Assembly (NCBI GenBank): GCA_003725585.1
Contig: RJMB01000023.1
Location: forward strand, 1 to 60,699
DNA length: 60,699 nucleotides
From: Halostreptopolyspora alba
GTDB taxonomy: Bacteria; Actinomycetota; Actinomycetes; Streptosporangiales; Streptosporangiaceae
Direction of reading: 5' to 3'
Part shown: positions 16,228 to 25,169 of the stretch, piece after piece
Layout: each line of letters opens with the position of its first letter
Position numbering within the stretch: the stretch's first letter is position 1
The notes under the pieces: generated by a model
What the model was told of the DNA's origin: nothing
Databases searched by the model: none
Seen by the model: only the letters and a program-made list of their open reading frames with translations
Position numbers and translations under genes: made by a program

Positions 16228-17688
16228 ATGAGTGAGCAGCACTCCTTCGCCGCGGTGGACCTCGGCGCGTCCAGCGGACGCGTCGTCGTGGGCCACCTCA
16301 ACGAGGGCGAACTGACCCTGGACGTGGCGCACCGCTTCGCCAACGAGCCGGTGCGGTTGCCCACCGGCCTGCACTGGAACGTGCCGGGCCTGTACCAGCA
16401 GATCCTGCGCGGCCTGCGGTCGGCGGCCCAGGACCACCCGCTCACCTCCGTCGGTGTCGACTCGTGGGCGATCGACTACGGGCTGCTCGACACGAGCGGC
16501 GCCCTGCTCGGCCTGCCACACCACCACCGCGACTCCCGCACCGACACGGTGGCGCCCGAGGTCACCCAACGGCTGGGCGCCTCGGAGCTGTACTCCGTCA
16601 ACGGCCTGCAGTACCTGCCGTTCACCACCCTCTTCCAGCTCGCCGCCGCCAGCGCGGCGACCCCGGACACGGTCTCGGCCGCGCGGACCCTGCTGCTGAT
16701 CCCGGACCTGGTCTGCTACTGGCTCACCGGCGAGATCGGAGTGGAACTCACCAACGCCTCCACCACCGGCCTGCTGGACGCGACCAGCCACACGTGGTCA
16801 CCGCGGCTCGCCAGCGCGGTCGGTGTCGACCCCGACATCCTGCCGCCACTGCGCGCACCGGGGCGGCACCTCGGCCCACTCCGGGACGAGGTGGCCCGGG
16901 AGACCCGCACCGACGCCGCGGTGACCACGGTCGCCTCGCACGACACCGCCTCGGCGGTGATCGGGGTACCGGCGAGCCGCCCCGAGTTCGGCTACATCTC
17001 CTGCGGCACCTGGTCGCTGGCCGGGCTGGAGCTGGAAACCCCGGTGCTCACCCCCCAGGCGCGCTCGGCCAACTTCACCAACGAGCTGGGGCTCGACGGC
17101 ACCACCCGGTTCCTGCGCAACATCATGGGGCTGTGGCTGCTGCAGGAGACGCTACGAGCCTGGGGGCTGGGCACCGAGGCACTGCCCGAGCTGCTGGCCG
17201 AGGCCGCCGAGGCGGAACCGTTCACCGCGGTTGTCGACGCCGGTGACCAGCGGTTCATCGCCCCGGGGGACATGCCCGCGCGCATCGCCGAGTTCTGCCG
17301 GGAGACCGGGCAGCCCGTCCCCGAGAGCCGGGGCGCGCTGGTGCGCTGCGTGGTGGAGAGCCTGGCCCTGGCCCACCGCGCGACCCTGCGCGGCGCCGCC
17401 GAGCTGTCCGGGCGCGACCTGGAGGTGGTGCACCTGGTGGGTGGTGGCGCGCGTAACGAGCTGCTGTGCCAGCTCACCGCGGACGCCCTCGACCTGCCGG
17501 TGGTGGCCGGCCCGACCGAGGCCACCGCGATCGGCAACGTGCTGGTGCAGGCGCGGGCCGCCGGGCTGGTGCCCGACCTGCCGGCCATGCGTGCCCTGGT
17601 GGCCGCGACACAGCCCACGCGCCGCCACGAGCCACGGGGAAACGAGGCCGCGTGGCGCGCCGCGGCGGAGCGCGTCGGCCTGGAATAG
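16228..17688 (+). CDS. rhaB: Rhamnulokinase
   Basis: 486 residues, FGGY kinase family. The N-terminal AVDLGASSGRVVVG phosphate loop, the GVDSWAIDYGLLD and HHHRDSRT substrate segments, and the C-terminal HLVGGGARNELLCQLTADAL adenosine motif are all intact. It phosphorylates L-rhamnulose for the aldolase encoded just upstream. It is last in the rhamnose cluster, 117 bp after rhaE and beyond a long palindrome, so it may be expressed separately. Confidence 0.92.
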   Translation: MSEQHSFAAVDLGASSGRVVVGHLNEGELTLDVAHRFANEPVRLPTGLHWNVPGLYQQILRGLRSAAQDHPLTSVGVDSWAIDYGLLDTSGALLGLPHHHRDSRTDTVAPEVTQRLGASELYSVNGLQYLPFTTLFQLAAASAATPDTVSAARTLLLIPDLVCYWLTGEIGVELTNASTTGLLDATSHTWSPRLASAVGVDPDILPPLRAPGRHLGPLRDEVARETRTDAAVTTVASHDTASAVIGVPASRPEFGYISCGTWSLAGLELETPVLTPQARSANFTNELGLDGTTRFLRNIMGLWLLQETLRAWGLGTEALPELLAEAAEAEPFTAVVDAGDQRFIAPGDMPARIAEFCRETGQPVPESRGALVRCVVESLALAHRATLRGAAELSGRDLEVVHLVGGGARNELLCQLTADALDLPVVAGPTEATAIGNVLVQARAAGLVPDLPAMRALVAATQPTRRHEPRGNEAAWRAAAERVGLE

Positions 17689-17801
17689 CGGTCGTCACCA
17701 CGAGCGGGGAGTGCGCACGGGGACGCGCACCCCGACCCGCTAAGCCGGATACGGCCGCGTACAGCGGTCCCAGACATCGAGCAGGCGGGAGGCCAGCGAT
17801 A

Positions 17802-17960
17802 GCCGAGAGCCGTGACGCCGACCAGCTCGCCCGCGCCGAGATCCGTGAACTGGTGGAGAACTGGGCGGTGTGGCGCGACGCGGGCGGCTGGGAGCGGTTC
17901 GCCACGGTCTGCTACGGCAGCGGCGAGATGCGGGCCACCTGGTTCCGGGGCCGCAGCTGA
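17802..17960 (+). pseudogene. Truncated NTF2/SnoaL-like protein
   Basis: The frame reads ADQLARAEIRELVENW, then WRDAGGWERFATV and MRATWFRG before a TGA at 17958. This matches the N-terminal helix and first strand of nuclear-transport-factor-2-like proteins, whose normal length is about 140 residues. No proper start is visible and the rest of the fold is absent downstream. The remainder of 17689-18239 shows no recognisable gene. Confidence 0.5.
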
Positions 17961-18239
17961 CCGACCCCGAGGTCGAGGATCTCCCGAACCACGAGGCTGT
18001 AACGCGCGTCCCAACGGGAAGGCGCGGCGGACATCGGGAGTACGCCGCGCGGAGCCGGTCCGCCCTCTGGCGCGGGGGAACCGTTCCCGCCATCGCCGTG
18101 GGGTGGCGTTCCAGGGGGCACGCGAACGACGTGGAGCGGCGCGCGAGACCGGGGCGGGGGCAACGGGGATCGGCCCCAACAGCCCGGGTAACGGGGGACG
18201 GCCGGGAACGCCGTGAGTCCCGGCCGAGACCCGGGCCTG

Positions 18240-18269
18240 CCGCTCCCGCCCGCCGGCGGGCGGGAGCGG
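18240..18269. terminator. Perfect 30-bp palindrome after the universal stress gene
   Basis: CCGCTCCCGCCCGCC at 18240-18254 is followed directly by its exact reverse complement at 18255-18269, 11 bp past the stop of the minus-strand gene. Likely its terminator. Confidence 0.6.
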
Positions 18270-18279
18270 TTCCCAACGC

Positions 18280-19161
18280 TCACCCCTGGTTCGCGGGCAC
18301 GACGGCCAGCGGCACGGACGAGCGGCGGACGAGGGCGTTGCTCACCGAACCGGGCAGCAGCCCCGGGAACCACCCGCGCCCGTGCGAACCCACGACCAGC
18401 AGGGCCGCCTCGGGTGCCACGTCGAGGAGCGCGCGGACCGGTTGGCTGGGCACGACCCGCTGTTCGAGCGGAACGTCCGGGTAACGTTCCCGCCACCCGG
18501 CCACCGACTCGGCGAGCGCGGCCGCGGCGAGGTCGCGTTGCGACCCGCCCTCCTCCGGAACCATCGGCCAGACGGCGAGTTCGTACCCCCAGGCCAGGAG
18601 CGCGACAACGCCGGTGGCACGGTACTGGGCCTCCTCGAAGGCGAAACCCACCGCCCGCTCGGAGGCGGACGAGCCGTCGACGCCGACGACGACCTTCCCG
18701 TCCGGGGAACTCCCCTCGGCCTCATGCGCCACGACAACCGGGCAGGGCGCGCGCGCCGCCACCTGGCTGGCGACCGGGCGCAGCGCGATGTGGTGCTCCT
18801 CGCGTTGAGCCGCGCCCACGACCACCAACGACGCCTCGCGGGCGGCGTTCAGCAGCACCCCCGCCGCTGTCCCCCATTCGAGCCGGCTCTCGGTGGCCAC
18901 TTCGGCGTCGCGCTCCCGGACCGTGTCCCTGGCCCACCGGAACAGCTCCGCCGTGCGCGCCTCGGCGTTCTCGGTGACCCGCGCTCTCAGCCGGGCGTCA
19001 CGCGCGACCCAGGACGGGAGGTCTTGCGCGTACACCAGGCGCAGCGCCGCTCCCCTGCGGCCCGCCTCGTCGGTCGCCCACTCCACGGCGGCGGTGTCGG
19101 CCTCGGAACCGTCCAGGCCGACGACGATGGGCCGGCGGCGCGCGGCGGGTTTCGCTGTCAT
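18280..19161 (-). CDS. Universal stress protein with two UspA domains
   Basis: 293 residues, the usual length for tandem actinobacterial UspA proteins. Domain 1 starts PIVVGLDGSEADTAAVEWA; its ATP loop (GAAQREEHHIALRPVAS) is degenerate. Domain 2 starts VVVGVDGSSASERAV and keeps the G-x2-G-x9-G-S pattern (GSHGRGWFPGLLPGSVSNALV), so only the second domain is expected to bind ATP. Cytoplasmic, probably part of a stress or hypoxia response. Monocistronic. Confidence 0.9.
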   Translation of the reverse strand: MTAKPAARRRPIVVGLDGSEADTAAVEWATDEAGRRGAALRLVYAQDLPSWVARDARLRARVTENAEARTAELFRWARDTVRERDAEVATESRLEWGTAAGVLLNAAREASLVVVGAAQREEHHIALRPVASQVAARAPCPVVVAHEAEGSSPDGKVVVGVDGSSASERAVGFAFEEAQYRATGVVALLAWGYELAVWPMVPEEGGSQRDLAAAALAESVAGWRERYPDVPLEQRVVPSQPVRALLDVAPEAALLVVGSHGRGWFPGLLPGSVSNALVRRSSVPLAVVPANQG

Positions 19162-19603
19162 CGTTGGGTGGACCTTTCGCTCGCGGGGCGTTCGGACCCG
19201 GCAGCCGCGCCGGGGTGGGAGGTACGCGCGGCGCGCGGATACCCGCCTCCGGCGGCCGTTGGAAAAGCCCAGGTCATTGCCTAGTTTCTTGGTTTCTTCC
19301 GACCGTGCCCAGCAACACCGAATGGCATGTTTCCGATCCGGGCGTGTGACCGCGCGTCCACCCCGGAATCACGGAAACCCGATTTCCCCGCGAGCCAAGT
19401 ACCGCGCTCCCGGATCCCCTGGCGCGGAGGCGTTCGCGTCCACGGCACCCGCGACGTGAATGCGTATTCGTATCGGTGAAACCACCCATTTCCGTAATGC
19501 AGTGATTGACGGTCGTCACAGACATTGCGACCGTTCTGGAAGTGGCGCGAAACCAGCGAGTCCACCGCGCCGCTCTGCTCCCCCACATACGAGGAGAAGC
19601 GAA
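19162..19603. other. Divergent promoter region, no gene seen
   Basis: It separates the universal stress gene from the secreted hydrolase. The part after 19280 is clearly richer in A/T than the flanking genes and probably carries the hydrolase promoter. Open frames here show no recognisable protein. Confidence 0.5.
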
Positions 19604-20452
19604 ATGACATTACGCCGAACGGTCAACCGAATAATGACGGTCTCCCTCGGCCTGGTGATGGCCGGCGGACTCGTGTCGGCGACCACGGGAGTGGCCTCCG
19701 CGCAGCAAGGCGGCGGGACCGGCCCCCACCCCGCCGAGTACACGACCGAGTGGGACCTGGGCGACCACACGATCTACCGCCCCCAGACGCTTCCCGACGA
19801 GCAGCTGCCGGTCGTCGTCTGGGGTAACGGCGCCTGCCGTGCCGACGGCACGTGGTTCGAGAACTTCCTCACCGAGATCGCCTCGCACGGGTTCCTGGTA
19901 ATCGCGAACGGCGAGCCCGGCGGCAGCGGCTCCACCGACGCCGACATGCTCACCGAGGCCATCGACTGGGCGGTCGACGAGAACGACCAGCTCTGGAGCG
20001 ACTACTACGGCCAGCTCGACACCGACAACATCGCGGTGATGGGCCAGTCCTGCGGCGGCATCGAAGCCTACGAGGCATCCGCGGACGAGCGGGTCACCAC
20101 CACCGTGCTGTGGAACAGTGGGCTGCTGAGTCCGTTCGACCGTCCCATGCTCGACGACCTGCACGCGCCCATCGCCTACTTCACCGGCGGCGATGACGAC
20201 ATCGCGCACAGCAACGCCCAGGACGACTGGGACGACATCCCCTCGGACCTGCCCGCCTTCTTCGCCAGCCTCGACGTGGGCCACTACGGCACCTTCGAGG
20301 AGCCCAACGGCGGCGAGTACGGCCGGGTTGGCGCCGAGTGGCTGAAGTGGCAGCTCAAGGGCGACCAGGCCGCCCGTGGCGAGTTCGTCGGCAGCGACTG
20401 CGGCCTGTGCGACAGCCAGTGGGAGGACGTGGACCAGCGCAACCTCGGGTAA
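19604..20452 (+). CDS. Secreted alpha/beta hydrolase
   Basis: 282 residues from the ATG at 19604, preceded by GAGGAGAAGC. A classical signal peptide (RRTVNRIMTVSLGLVMAGGLVSA) ends near ASAQQ at residue 34. The mature domain shows the oxyanion strand VVVWGNGACRADG and the nucleophile elbow MGQSCGG with Ser149; the His is probably in LDVGHYGTFEEP. Two nearby Cys residues, CGLCDSQW, lie near the C-terminus. It resembles extracellular polyester or feruloyl-esterase-like hydrolases, but the substrate is not determined. Exported enzyme. Confidence 0.8.
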   Translation: MTLRRTVNRIMTVSLGLVMAGGLVSATTGVASAQQGGGTGPHPAEYTTEWDLGDHTIYRPQTLPDEQLPVVVWGNGACRADGTWFENFLTEIASHGFLVIANGEPGGSGSTDADMLTEAIDWAVDENDQLWSDYYGQLDTDNIAVMGQSCGGIEAYEASADERVTTTVLWNSGLLSPFDRPMLDDLHAPIAYFTGGDDDIAHSNAQDDWDDIPSDLPAFFASLDVGHYGTFEEPNGGEYGRVGAEWLKWQLKGDQAARGEFVGSDCGLCDSQWEDVDQRNLG

Positions 20453-20582
20453 GCGCCTTCGGGGTGTGTCCCCTCCGCTCCGGAACCTCCCGTGACATCA
20501 ACCGTCGGCCGCCAACCCCGGAGGTGGCCGGCTCCGAGAAAGCGGCGCGGGCCCAACCAGGTCCGCGCCGTCACGCGTGAGT

Positions 20583-20617
20583 GCCGCCCGCGCCACGGGA
20601 AACGCGGCGCGGGCGGC
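20583..20617. terminator. Hairpin between convergent genes
   Basis: GCCGCCCGCGCC (20583-20594) pairs exactly with GGCGCGGGCGGC (20606-20617) over an 11-nt loop. It lies between the hydrolase and the convergent ABC permease and could serve both. Confidence 0.55.
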
Positions 20618-20664
20618 GGGAGCCGCTCGGGGGCACCAGCCGTCCTCCGGCGCCCCGGAGCGGG

Positions 20665-21399
20665 TCAGTGGGTTCGGGAACGCAGCGGGATGTCGCGGAC
20701 CACCGCCCAGGTCACCACCATGGCCAGCAGGAACCCGACGAGGCAGCTCGCGACCATCACCCCGGGCCCGCTCCCGACACCGAGGGCGGCCAACGGCTCG
20801 GCCAGATAGGGAGCGCTGAAGTCCACCGATTTGACCGCGGCCTCGACCACGTGGACGAGGACGGCCCCCACCGGGATGAGCGCGGCCCCGAGCGCGATGT
20901 GACGGTAGAACCCCAGACTGACGAACACTCCCACCCCGATCCAGGTCGGCAGCACCAGCCAGTGCTCCAGCGCCACCAGCGCGTACTGGTCCGCCTCGGT
21001 GTAGAGCCCGGTGCGGCTGACCTCCTGGGGCCAGTCCATCACCCGGTACACCAGCGACTCCAGCGCGAAGGCGGAGGCAGCGGCGATCCCCGTCACCAAC
21101 GCCATCGCGACAACGCACACCGCCTGGTGGACGGCGAACTCGCGCCGGGTGCGCCCGTGCGCGACGTGCTGGGGCAGCGTCACCACGGCCATCACTGCGC
21201 CGAACGCCAGGAACCCCCACTTGAGGGGGAGGCTGACCTCCCCCCAGCCGCTCACCTCGATCGGCCCCGCGAACGTGGCCACGGCGGTGGTGACCGCCAG
21301 GGAGAACAGGAACAGGGCCGCCACGCCAACGAGCGCCCAGAGGGTGCACCCGCCAATGAAGCGGCGCGCCGCAGCGCGGGCGATGGGGTCGGTGATCAT
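20665..21399 (-). CDS. ABC-2-type transporter membrane protein
   Basis: 244 residues from the ATG at 21399, which overlaps the ATPase stop by 4 bp. Six hydrophobic segments are apparent (for example LWALVGVAALFLFSLAV near residue 20 and VASCLVGFLLAMVVTWAV near the end). No sequence family is certain. Its position after a GntR(YtrA)-ATPase pair makes it the membrane half of a YtrBC-like exporter, a class often induced by cell-wall-active peptides. Confidence 0.8.
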   Translation of the reverse strand: MITDPIARAAARRFIGGCTLWALVGVAALFLFSLAVTTAVATFAGPIEVSGWGEVSLPLKWGFLAFGAVMAVVTLPQHVAHGRTRREFAVHQAVCVVAMALVTGIAAASAFALESLVYRVMDWPQEVSRTGLYTEADQYALVALEHWLVLPTWIGVGVFVSLGFYRHIALGAALIPVGAVLVHVVEAAVKSVDFSAPYLAEPLAALGVGSGPGVMVASCLVGFLLAMVVTWAVVRDIPLRSRTH

Positions 21400-22280
21400 C
21401 GGTTCTCCCCCTTGGTGAGGTGGACGAACAGGTCCTGCAGCGGCACCGGTTCCAACTCCAGCCCGGACTCCCGGGCGTGAGCGCGGTCCGCTTCGGCGAG
21501 CTCGCCGTAGACGACGGCGGAGGCGCTCCGGCCGAGGCGTCGCTCGTTGAGAACGGTGCGCCCCGAGACGAAGTCCGCGACGGTGTCGGCGGGTCCGCTG
21601 ACCGTCGCGCCACGCGCGCGCAGCGTCTCGGCGTCCTCGTGCAGCAGCAGCCGCCCCTGGTCGATCATGACGACCCGCTCGAGGATGGGGCTCACCTCGT
21701 CGACCAGGTGCGAGGAGACGATCAGCATCCGCGGGTGGGCCATGGAGTCGCGCAGAAGCTCGTCGTAGAAGGCGTAACGGGCCGGGGCGTCCATGCCGAG
21801 ATACGTCTCGTCGAGGAGGGTGACGGGGGCGCGGGAGGCCAGGCCGAGGATGCTCGCCAGCGCGGAGCGTTGCCCGGTGGACAGCTGGACGACCCGCTTG
21901 GTCCGGTCGATTCCGAATTTGGACACCAGCTCGTCGGCGTAGTCGGCATCCCAGTTGGGGCGCAGGTCCGCGGCGAGCTTCAGCGCGTCGGAGACCCGGT
22001 TGCGGAGTTCGTGCTCGACGGTGTCGGCCCCGCCACGGATCAGGCAGATCTCCGGGAGGATGCGGGGGTTCTCGAAGACGGGCTGGCCGTTGACCCGCGC
22101 CCGTCCGCCGCTCGCTCGGCGGAAGCCGGCCAGCACCGACATCAGGCTGGTCTTTCCCGAGCCGTTGCGCCCGATCAGCCCGTAGATGCCCGGGCCGTCG
22201 AGTGTCAGGGTGAGGCCGTCCACGGCGGTGGTGTTCCGGTACCGCAGCCGCAGCTCCTCGGCGGAGATGGTCGGGCTCAT
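21396..22280 (-). CDS. ABC transporter ATPase, YtrB-like
   Basis: 294 residues. Walker A GRNGSGKTSLM (about residue 38), a signature-like LSTGQRSALASI segment, and Walker B VTLLDETYLGMD. In the signature the usual LSGGQ is LSTGQ, and in Walker B the usual DEP is DET. Overlaps the gntR stop by 4 bp and the permease start by 4 bp, so all three are co-translated. It energises the small exporter with the following membrane protein. Confidence 0.88.
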   Translation of the reverse strand: MSPTISAEELRLRYRNTTAVDGLTLTLDGPGIYGLIGRNGSGKTSLMSVLAGFRRASGGRARVNGQPVFENPRILPEICLIRGGADTVEHELRNRVSDALKLAADLRPNWDADYADELVSKFGIDRTKRVVQLSTGQRSALASILGLASRAPVTLLDETYLGMDAPARYAFYDELLRDSMAHPRMLIVSSHLVDEVSPILERVVMIDQGRLLLHEDAETLRARGATVSGPADTVADFVSGRTVLNERRLGRSASAVVYGELAEADRAHARESGLELEPVPLQDLFVHLTKGENR

Positions 22281-22648
22281 CGGTGCTCACCCCCGTCCCT
22301 GAGCTCGGCCACCCGCGCGATGACGTCGTCCAGCGACACCCCGATCGCGCGGGCCTCGGTCACCATCGGGTCGACGACGTCGCTGAAGAACCGAGCGCGG
22401 TGCTGGTCGCGCAGCTTCTCGCGCGCCCGGGGGTGCACGAACATCCCGAGCCCTCGTCGCTTGTACAACACGCCCTCGTCCACGAGGTCCTGGAACGCCT
22501 TGGCCGCGGTCGCCGGGTTGATCCGGTAGTGCGCGGCGTACTGGTTGGTCGACATGATCTGCTCGTCCTCCCGCAACGCGCCGCTGAGCACGTCGGCGCG
22601 GATCGCGTCCGCGATCTGCCGGTAGATCGGACTGTGCTCATCGAACAT
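22277..22648 (-). CDS. GntR-family regulator, YtrA subfamily
   Basis: 123 residues, the short form typical of YtrA-type GntR proteins that carry only the winged helix plus a small dimerisation tail. The HTH reads IYRQIADAIRADVLSG, then MSTNQYAAHYRINPATAAKAFQDLVDEGVLY. It leads an operon with an ABC ATPase and permease and has a perfect inverted repeat just upstream (22661-22684), so it is predicted to repress its own operon. Confidence 0.9.
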   Translation of the reverse strand: MFDEHSPIYRQIADAIRADVLSGALREDEQIMSTNQYAAHYRINPATAAKAFQDLVDEGVLYKRRGLGMFVHPRAREKLRDQHRARFFSDVVDPMVTEARAIGVSLDDVIARVAELRDGGEHR

Positions 22649-22660
22649 CTGAGCTCCTTG

Positions 22661-22684
22661 GGTTCATTACTCAACTAATGAACC
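22661..22684 (-). promoter_or_regulatory. YtrA-type operator
   Basis: Perfect 9-bp inverted repeat GGTTCATTA-N6-TAATGAACC, 12 bp upstream of the gntR start and directly before its AAGGAG ribosome binding site. Binding here would block transcription or ribosome access. Confidence 0.7.
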
Positions 22685-22720
22685 ACATAACCAATGATGT
22701 AGCAAGCCTGGACCCCCCAG

Positions 22721-22838
22721 AATTCGCTTGATCTTGTAGCTGTCGACACGGAAAGCGATTTCCCTTCTCGATAGCGACAAGATCAACGAACGGGAGAGGG
22801 GGTGTCCCGGGCGGGGCCGGGAGAGGGGTGGGGCGTTC
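22721..22838 (+). repeat. Dispersed palindromic repeat, copy 2
   Basis: The core 22723-22790 has the same ends as copy 1 (CTTGATCTTGTAGCTGTCG and CGATAGCGACAAGATCAACG) and the same GC-rich tail (CGGGAGAGGGGGTGTCCCGG), in the opposite orientation. The G-rich tail runs to the stop codon of the sirtuin gene. Confidence 0.85.
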
Positions 22839-22839
22839 C

Positions 22840-23688
22840 TCAGACGGCGTAGAACTCGGACAGCGCCCGCAGCAGCGGGGAGCACCCGGTTTCGGCCTTG
22901 AGCGTGGCCAGGCCGTCGCCGCGGGTCGGCCCCCGGTTGACGATCACGACCGGCGTGCCCCGTCGGGCCGCGCGACGGACGAAGCGCAGGCCGGACCACA
23001 CGGTCAGCGACGACCCTGCCACCAGGAGCGCGTCCGCCCGGTCCACGAGCGCGTAGGCGCGCTCCACCCGGTCCTTGGGCACGTTCTCCCCGAAGTACAC
23101 GATGTCGGGTTTGAGGATCCCGCCACAGGAGTCGCAGTCAGCCACCCGGAAGCCCTCGGTGGAGGCGACGGCGGCGTCGGCGTCCGGGGCGACCTCGACG
23201 TCGGCGTGCTCCGCGGTGAACTCCGGGTTGAGCGTGGCCAGACGGTCGGCCAGGGCCGCCCTGCCGGTCACGCGCCGGCAGGTCAGGCAGATGACGCGGT
23301 CGTAGCGGCCGTGCAGGTCGATGACGTGCCGACTGCCCGCGGCCTGGTGCAGCGTGTCGACGTTCTGGGTGATCAGCCCGCTCAGCACACCCTCGCGCTC
23401 CAGACGCGCGAGGGCGCGGTGCCCCTCGTTGGGCCGCGCGTCGCCCATGTGTCGCCACCCGAGGTGGTTGCGCGCCCAGTAGTGGCGCCGGAACGCGGCG
23501 CTCGAGACGAATTGCTGGTACGTCATGGGCTCGCGCGGCGGGGAGTCGGGCCCCCGGTAGTCGGGGATCCCGGAGTCGGTGGACAGCCCGGCCCCGGTGA
23601 GCACCGCGACGCGCGCGCTCCCCAGCGCGGCGCGCACGCGCTCCGCCACGGCGGCGGTGTCCTCGGTCGCCGGCTCTTGGCGGCTCAC
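22840..23688 (-). CDS. Sir2-family NAD-dependent protein deacylase
   Basis: 282 residues from the GTG at 23688, chosen for AGGGAG six bases upstream. NAD-binding motif GAGLSTDSGIPDYRG (residues 32-46), QNVDTLHQAAG, and the catalytic His in DLHGRYD. Zinc Cys pairs are CLTCRR and CDSCGG. The pattern is nearest the class II (SIRT4-like) branch. It removes acyl groups from lysines and could act on metabolic enzymes. Monocistronic; its 3' end abuts palindromic repeat copy 2. Confidence 0.9.
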   Translation of the reverse strand: MSRQEPATEDTAAVAERVRAALGSARVAVLTGAGLSTDSGIPDYRGPDSPPREPMTYQQFVSSAAFRRHYWARNHLGWRHMGDARPNEGHRALARLEREGVLSGLITQNVDTLHQAAGSRHVIDLHGRYDRVICLTCRRVTGRAALADRLATLNPEFTAEHADVEVAPDADAAVASTEGFRVADCDSCGGILKPDIVYFGENVPKDRVERAYALVDRADALLVAGSSLTVWSGLRFVRRAARRGTPVVIVNRGPTRGDGLATLKAETGCSPLLRALSEFYAV

Positions 23689-23851
23689 GGGCGGCTCCCT
23701 GTCCGGCTGACGGCCCGCAGCGGCGGCTCCTCGGGACCCGAGCGAACTCCCGGACACTCCGGTACCCACGTTCACGAGTCCTCCCCCGAGGTTCGCTGGT
23801 CCGTGCCACGGTATCGACCCCGCGCGGAGCACCGGGTTTCCCGGTGCCGGA

Positions 23852-24087
23852 TCAGGTGCGGGCCGTGTCGAACCACGTCGCCTCGTGGTTACCCGGAATC
23901 CCGTACACGTGGATGCTGAGCTGGTCACTGTCGCCGTTGGGGACCGCACGCCGGCGGTGGCGTGTGCGCCGCGTCCCTTAATTCCGGTCACCTCGGCGTT
24001 GTCGCCGTCGCGGCCACTCTCCCGCACCAGGGTGAGTGTCCAGGTGTACGGGCCGGAGGACCGGATACTGCTACCGCAGGCTTCCAC
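23852..24087 (-). pseudogene. Possible decayed gene fragment
   Basis: Two overlapping minus-strand frames look protein-like in succession. One reads SSGPYTWTLTLVRESG and DNAEVTGIKGRG; after a shift the other reads GDSDQLSIHVYGIPG and NHEATWFDTART before a TGA at 23852. That is what a frameshifted remnant of a beta-rich protein would look like. No family recognised. The rest of 23689-24182 holds nothing recognisable. Confidence 0.3.
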
Positions 24088-24182
24088 CGAGATCCCTCGG
24101 TGCCCCGAAGGTGGCGCGGTCCCGCTGACCGAGTCCAGTCAGCCACCAACCGCGGATCCCCGGCGCCCCGGTGCGCGTCGGA

Positions 24183-25166
24183 TCAGGAGTCGCCGGCAGC
24201 GCCAGGGTTGGTGCCGGTGTTGGCCTCCGATGGCAGGACGGTGGGCGACGTTTCCCCACGCAGCAGACGCGTGAGCTCGTAACCGGTGTCCGCGTCGAAC
24301 ACGCCGGACTCCACGACGCCGGTGCGGCGCGCCAGATCAGTGATGTGCAGGCGGATGACCGCCTCCAGCACGGTGGCGTAGGCGTCGCACGCGAAACGCG
24401 TTCCCCGGTGGCCGGCCCAGGCCAGGACGAGGCTGACGAGGGCGGCAGGCCACCACAGAGCGGTGAGCGGCAGGGACAGCAGGGACCACGCCGTCAGCGT
24501 GGTCGACCGCGCCAGCGCCTCACGCGCGGCGATGACCTCGTCGCGCGCGTCTCCGGGGAGCAACAGCCACAGGTGTGGCCACACCACCGCCACGTCGATG
24601 CCGAAACCGTGTTCCAGGTGCAGTGTCGCCGCGTTCAGGCGGTCGCCGCACCATGTGGGACGCGTGGGCTCGGCCGCCGCGATGCGCAGCATCCTCGCTC
24701 GAGCCGCGTAGCGCTTCGTGGGGTCGACGCGCTCCCCCCGCGCCCGCGCCCGGGCGGCCTCCTCGCGGGTACCCCGCCAGTGGTCGCTGGCCGACCGCCA
24801 GCGTCGGGCACGCCGCGCGACCATCCGCGCGGCCACCCACCTGGCCGGTTCCGGCCAGGCGTACCACTCCGAAGCCAGCCACACCCGCTCGACCACGGAC
24901 CCCAGCCCTTGTCCGGCTAGCCCCGCGGCGCCCGCCGCGGCCAAGACCGCACCCATGACCAGCACCTGCCCCGCGGGGGTGGTCGTGGTGGGGTGGCCCG
25001 CCCATGTGCTGGCCCGCTCCACCAGATAGGCGAGGTCCAATGCGCGCCCGTGCCCCAGTGTGACGGCCGTGGCCACAGTGGCGAGGTACAGCGCTCCGGG
25101 AAGGAGCAGCAGGGTCAGCCAGCGCTCGGCGAGCTTCTTGCCGATCTCGGCCAGGACCGCGCCCAC
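24183..25166 (-). CDS. Membrane protein of a TPR-CHAT system
   Basis: 327 residues, no recognised catalytic motif. Three hydrophobic stretches: WLTLLLLPGALYLATVATAV (about 16-35), VLVMGAVLAAAGAAGLAG (about 68-85), and WSLLSLPLTALWWPAALVSL (about 238-257). Between the second and third is a basic, Arg-rich cytoplasmic-looking region. It starts 3 bp after the stop of the small Cys-containing gene, so the two are co-translated, and both diverge from the large CHAT gene. Probably the membrane-seated component or effector of that system; this is inference from linkage. Confidence 0.65.
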   Translation of the reverse strand: MGAVLAEIGKKLAERWLTLLLLPGALYLATVATAVTLGHGRALDLAYLVERASTWAGHPTTTTPAGQVLVMGAVLAAAGAAGLAGQGLGSVVERVWLASEWYAWPEPARWVAARMVARRARRWRSASDHWRGTREEAARARARGERVDPTKRYAARARMLRIAAAEPTRPTWCGDRLNAATLHLEHGFGIDVAVVWPHLWLLLPGDARDEVIAAREALARSTTLTAWSLLSLPLTALWWPAALVSLVLAWAGHRGTRFACDAYATVLEAVIRLHITDLARRTGVVESGVFDADTGYELTRLLRGETSPTVLPSEANTGTNPGAAGDS

Positions 25167-25169
25167 GGC

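Noticed and set aside
19281-19610. Minus-strand frame of about 109 codons before the secreted hydrolase
   Set aside because: It covers the hydrolase promoter and start, has no ribosome binding site and no recognisable domain.
20665-22290. A 541-codon frame joining the ABC permease to upstream sequence
   Set aside because: Only the last 244 codons are protein-like (membrane segments); the upstream part is an out-of-frame reading of the ATPase gene, which has intact Walker motifs.
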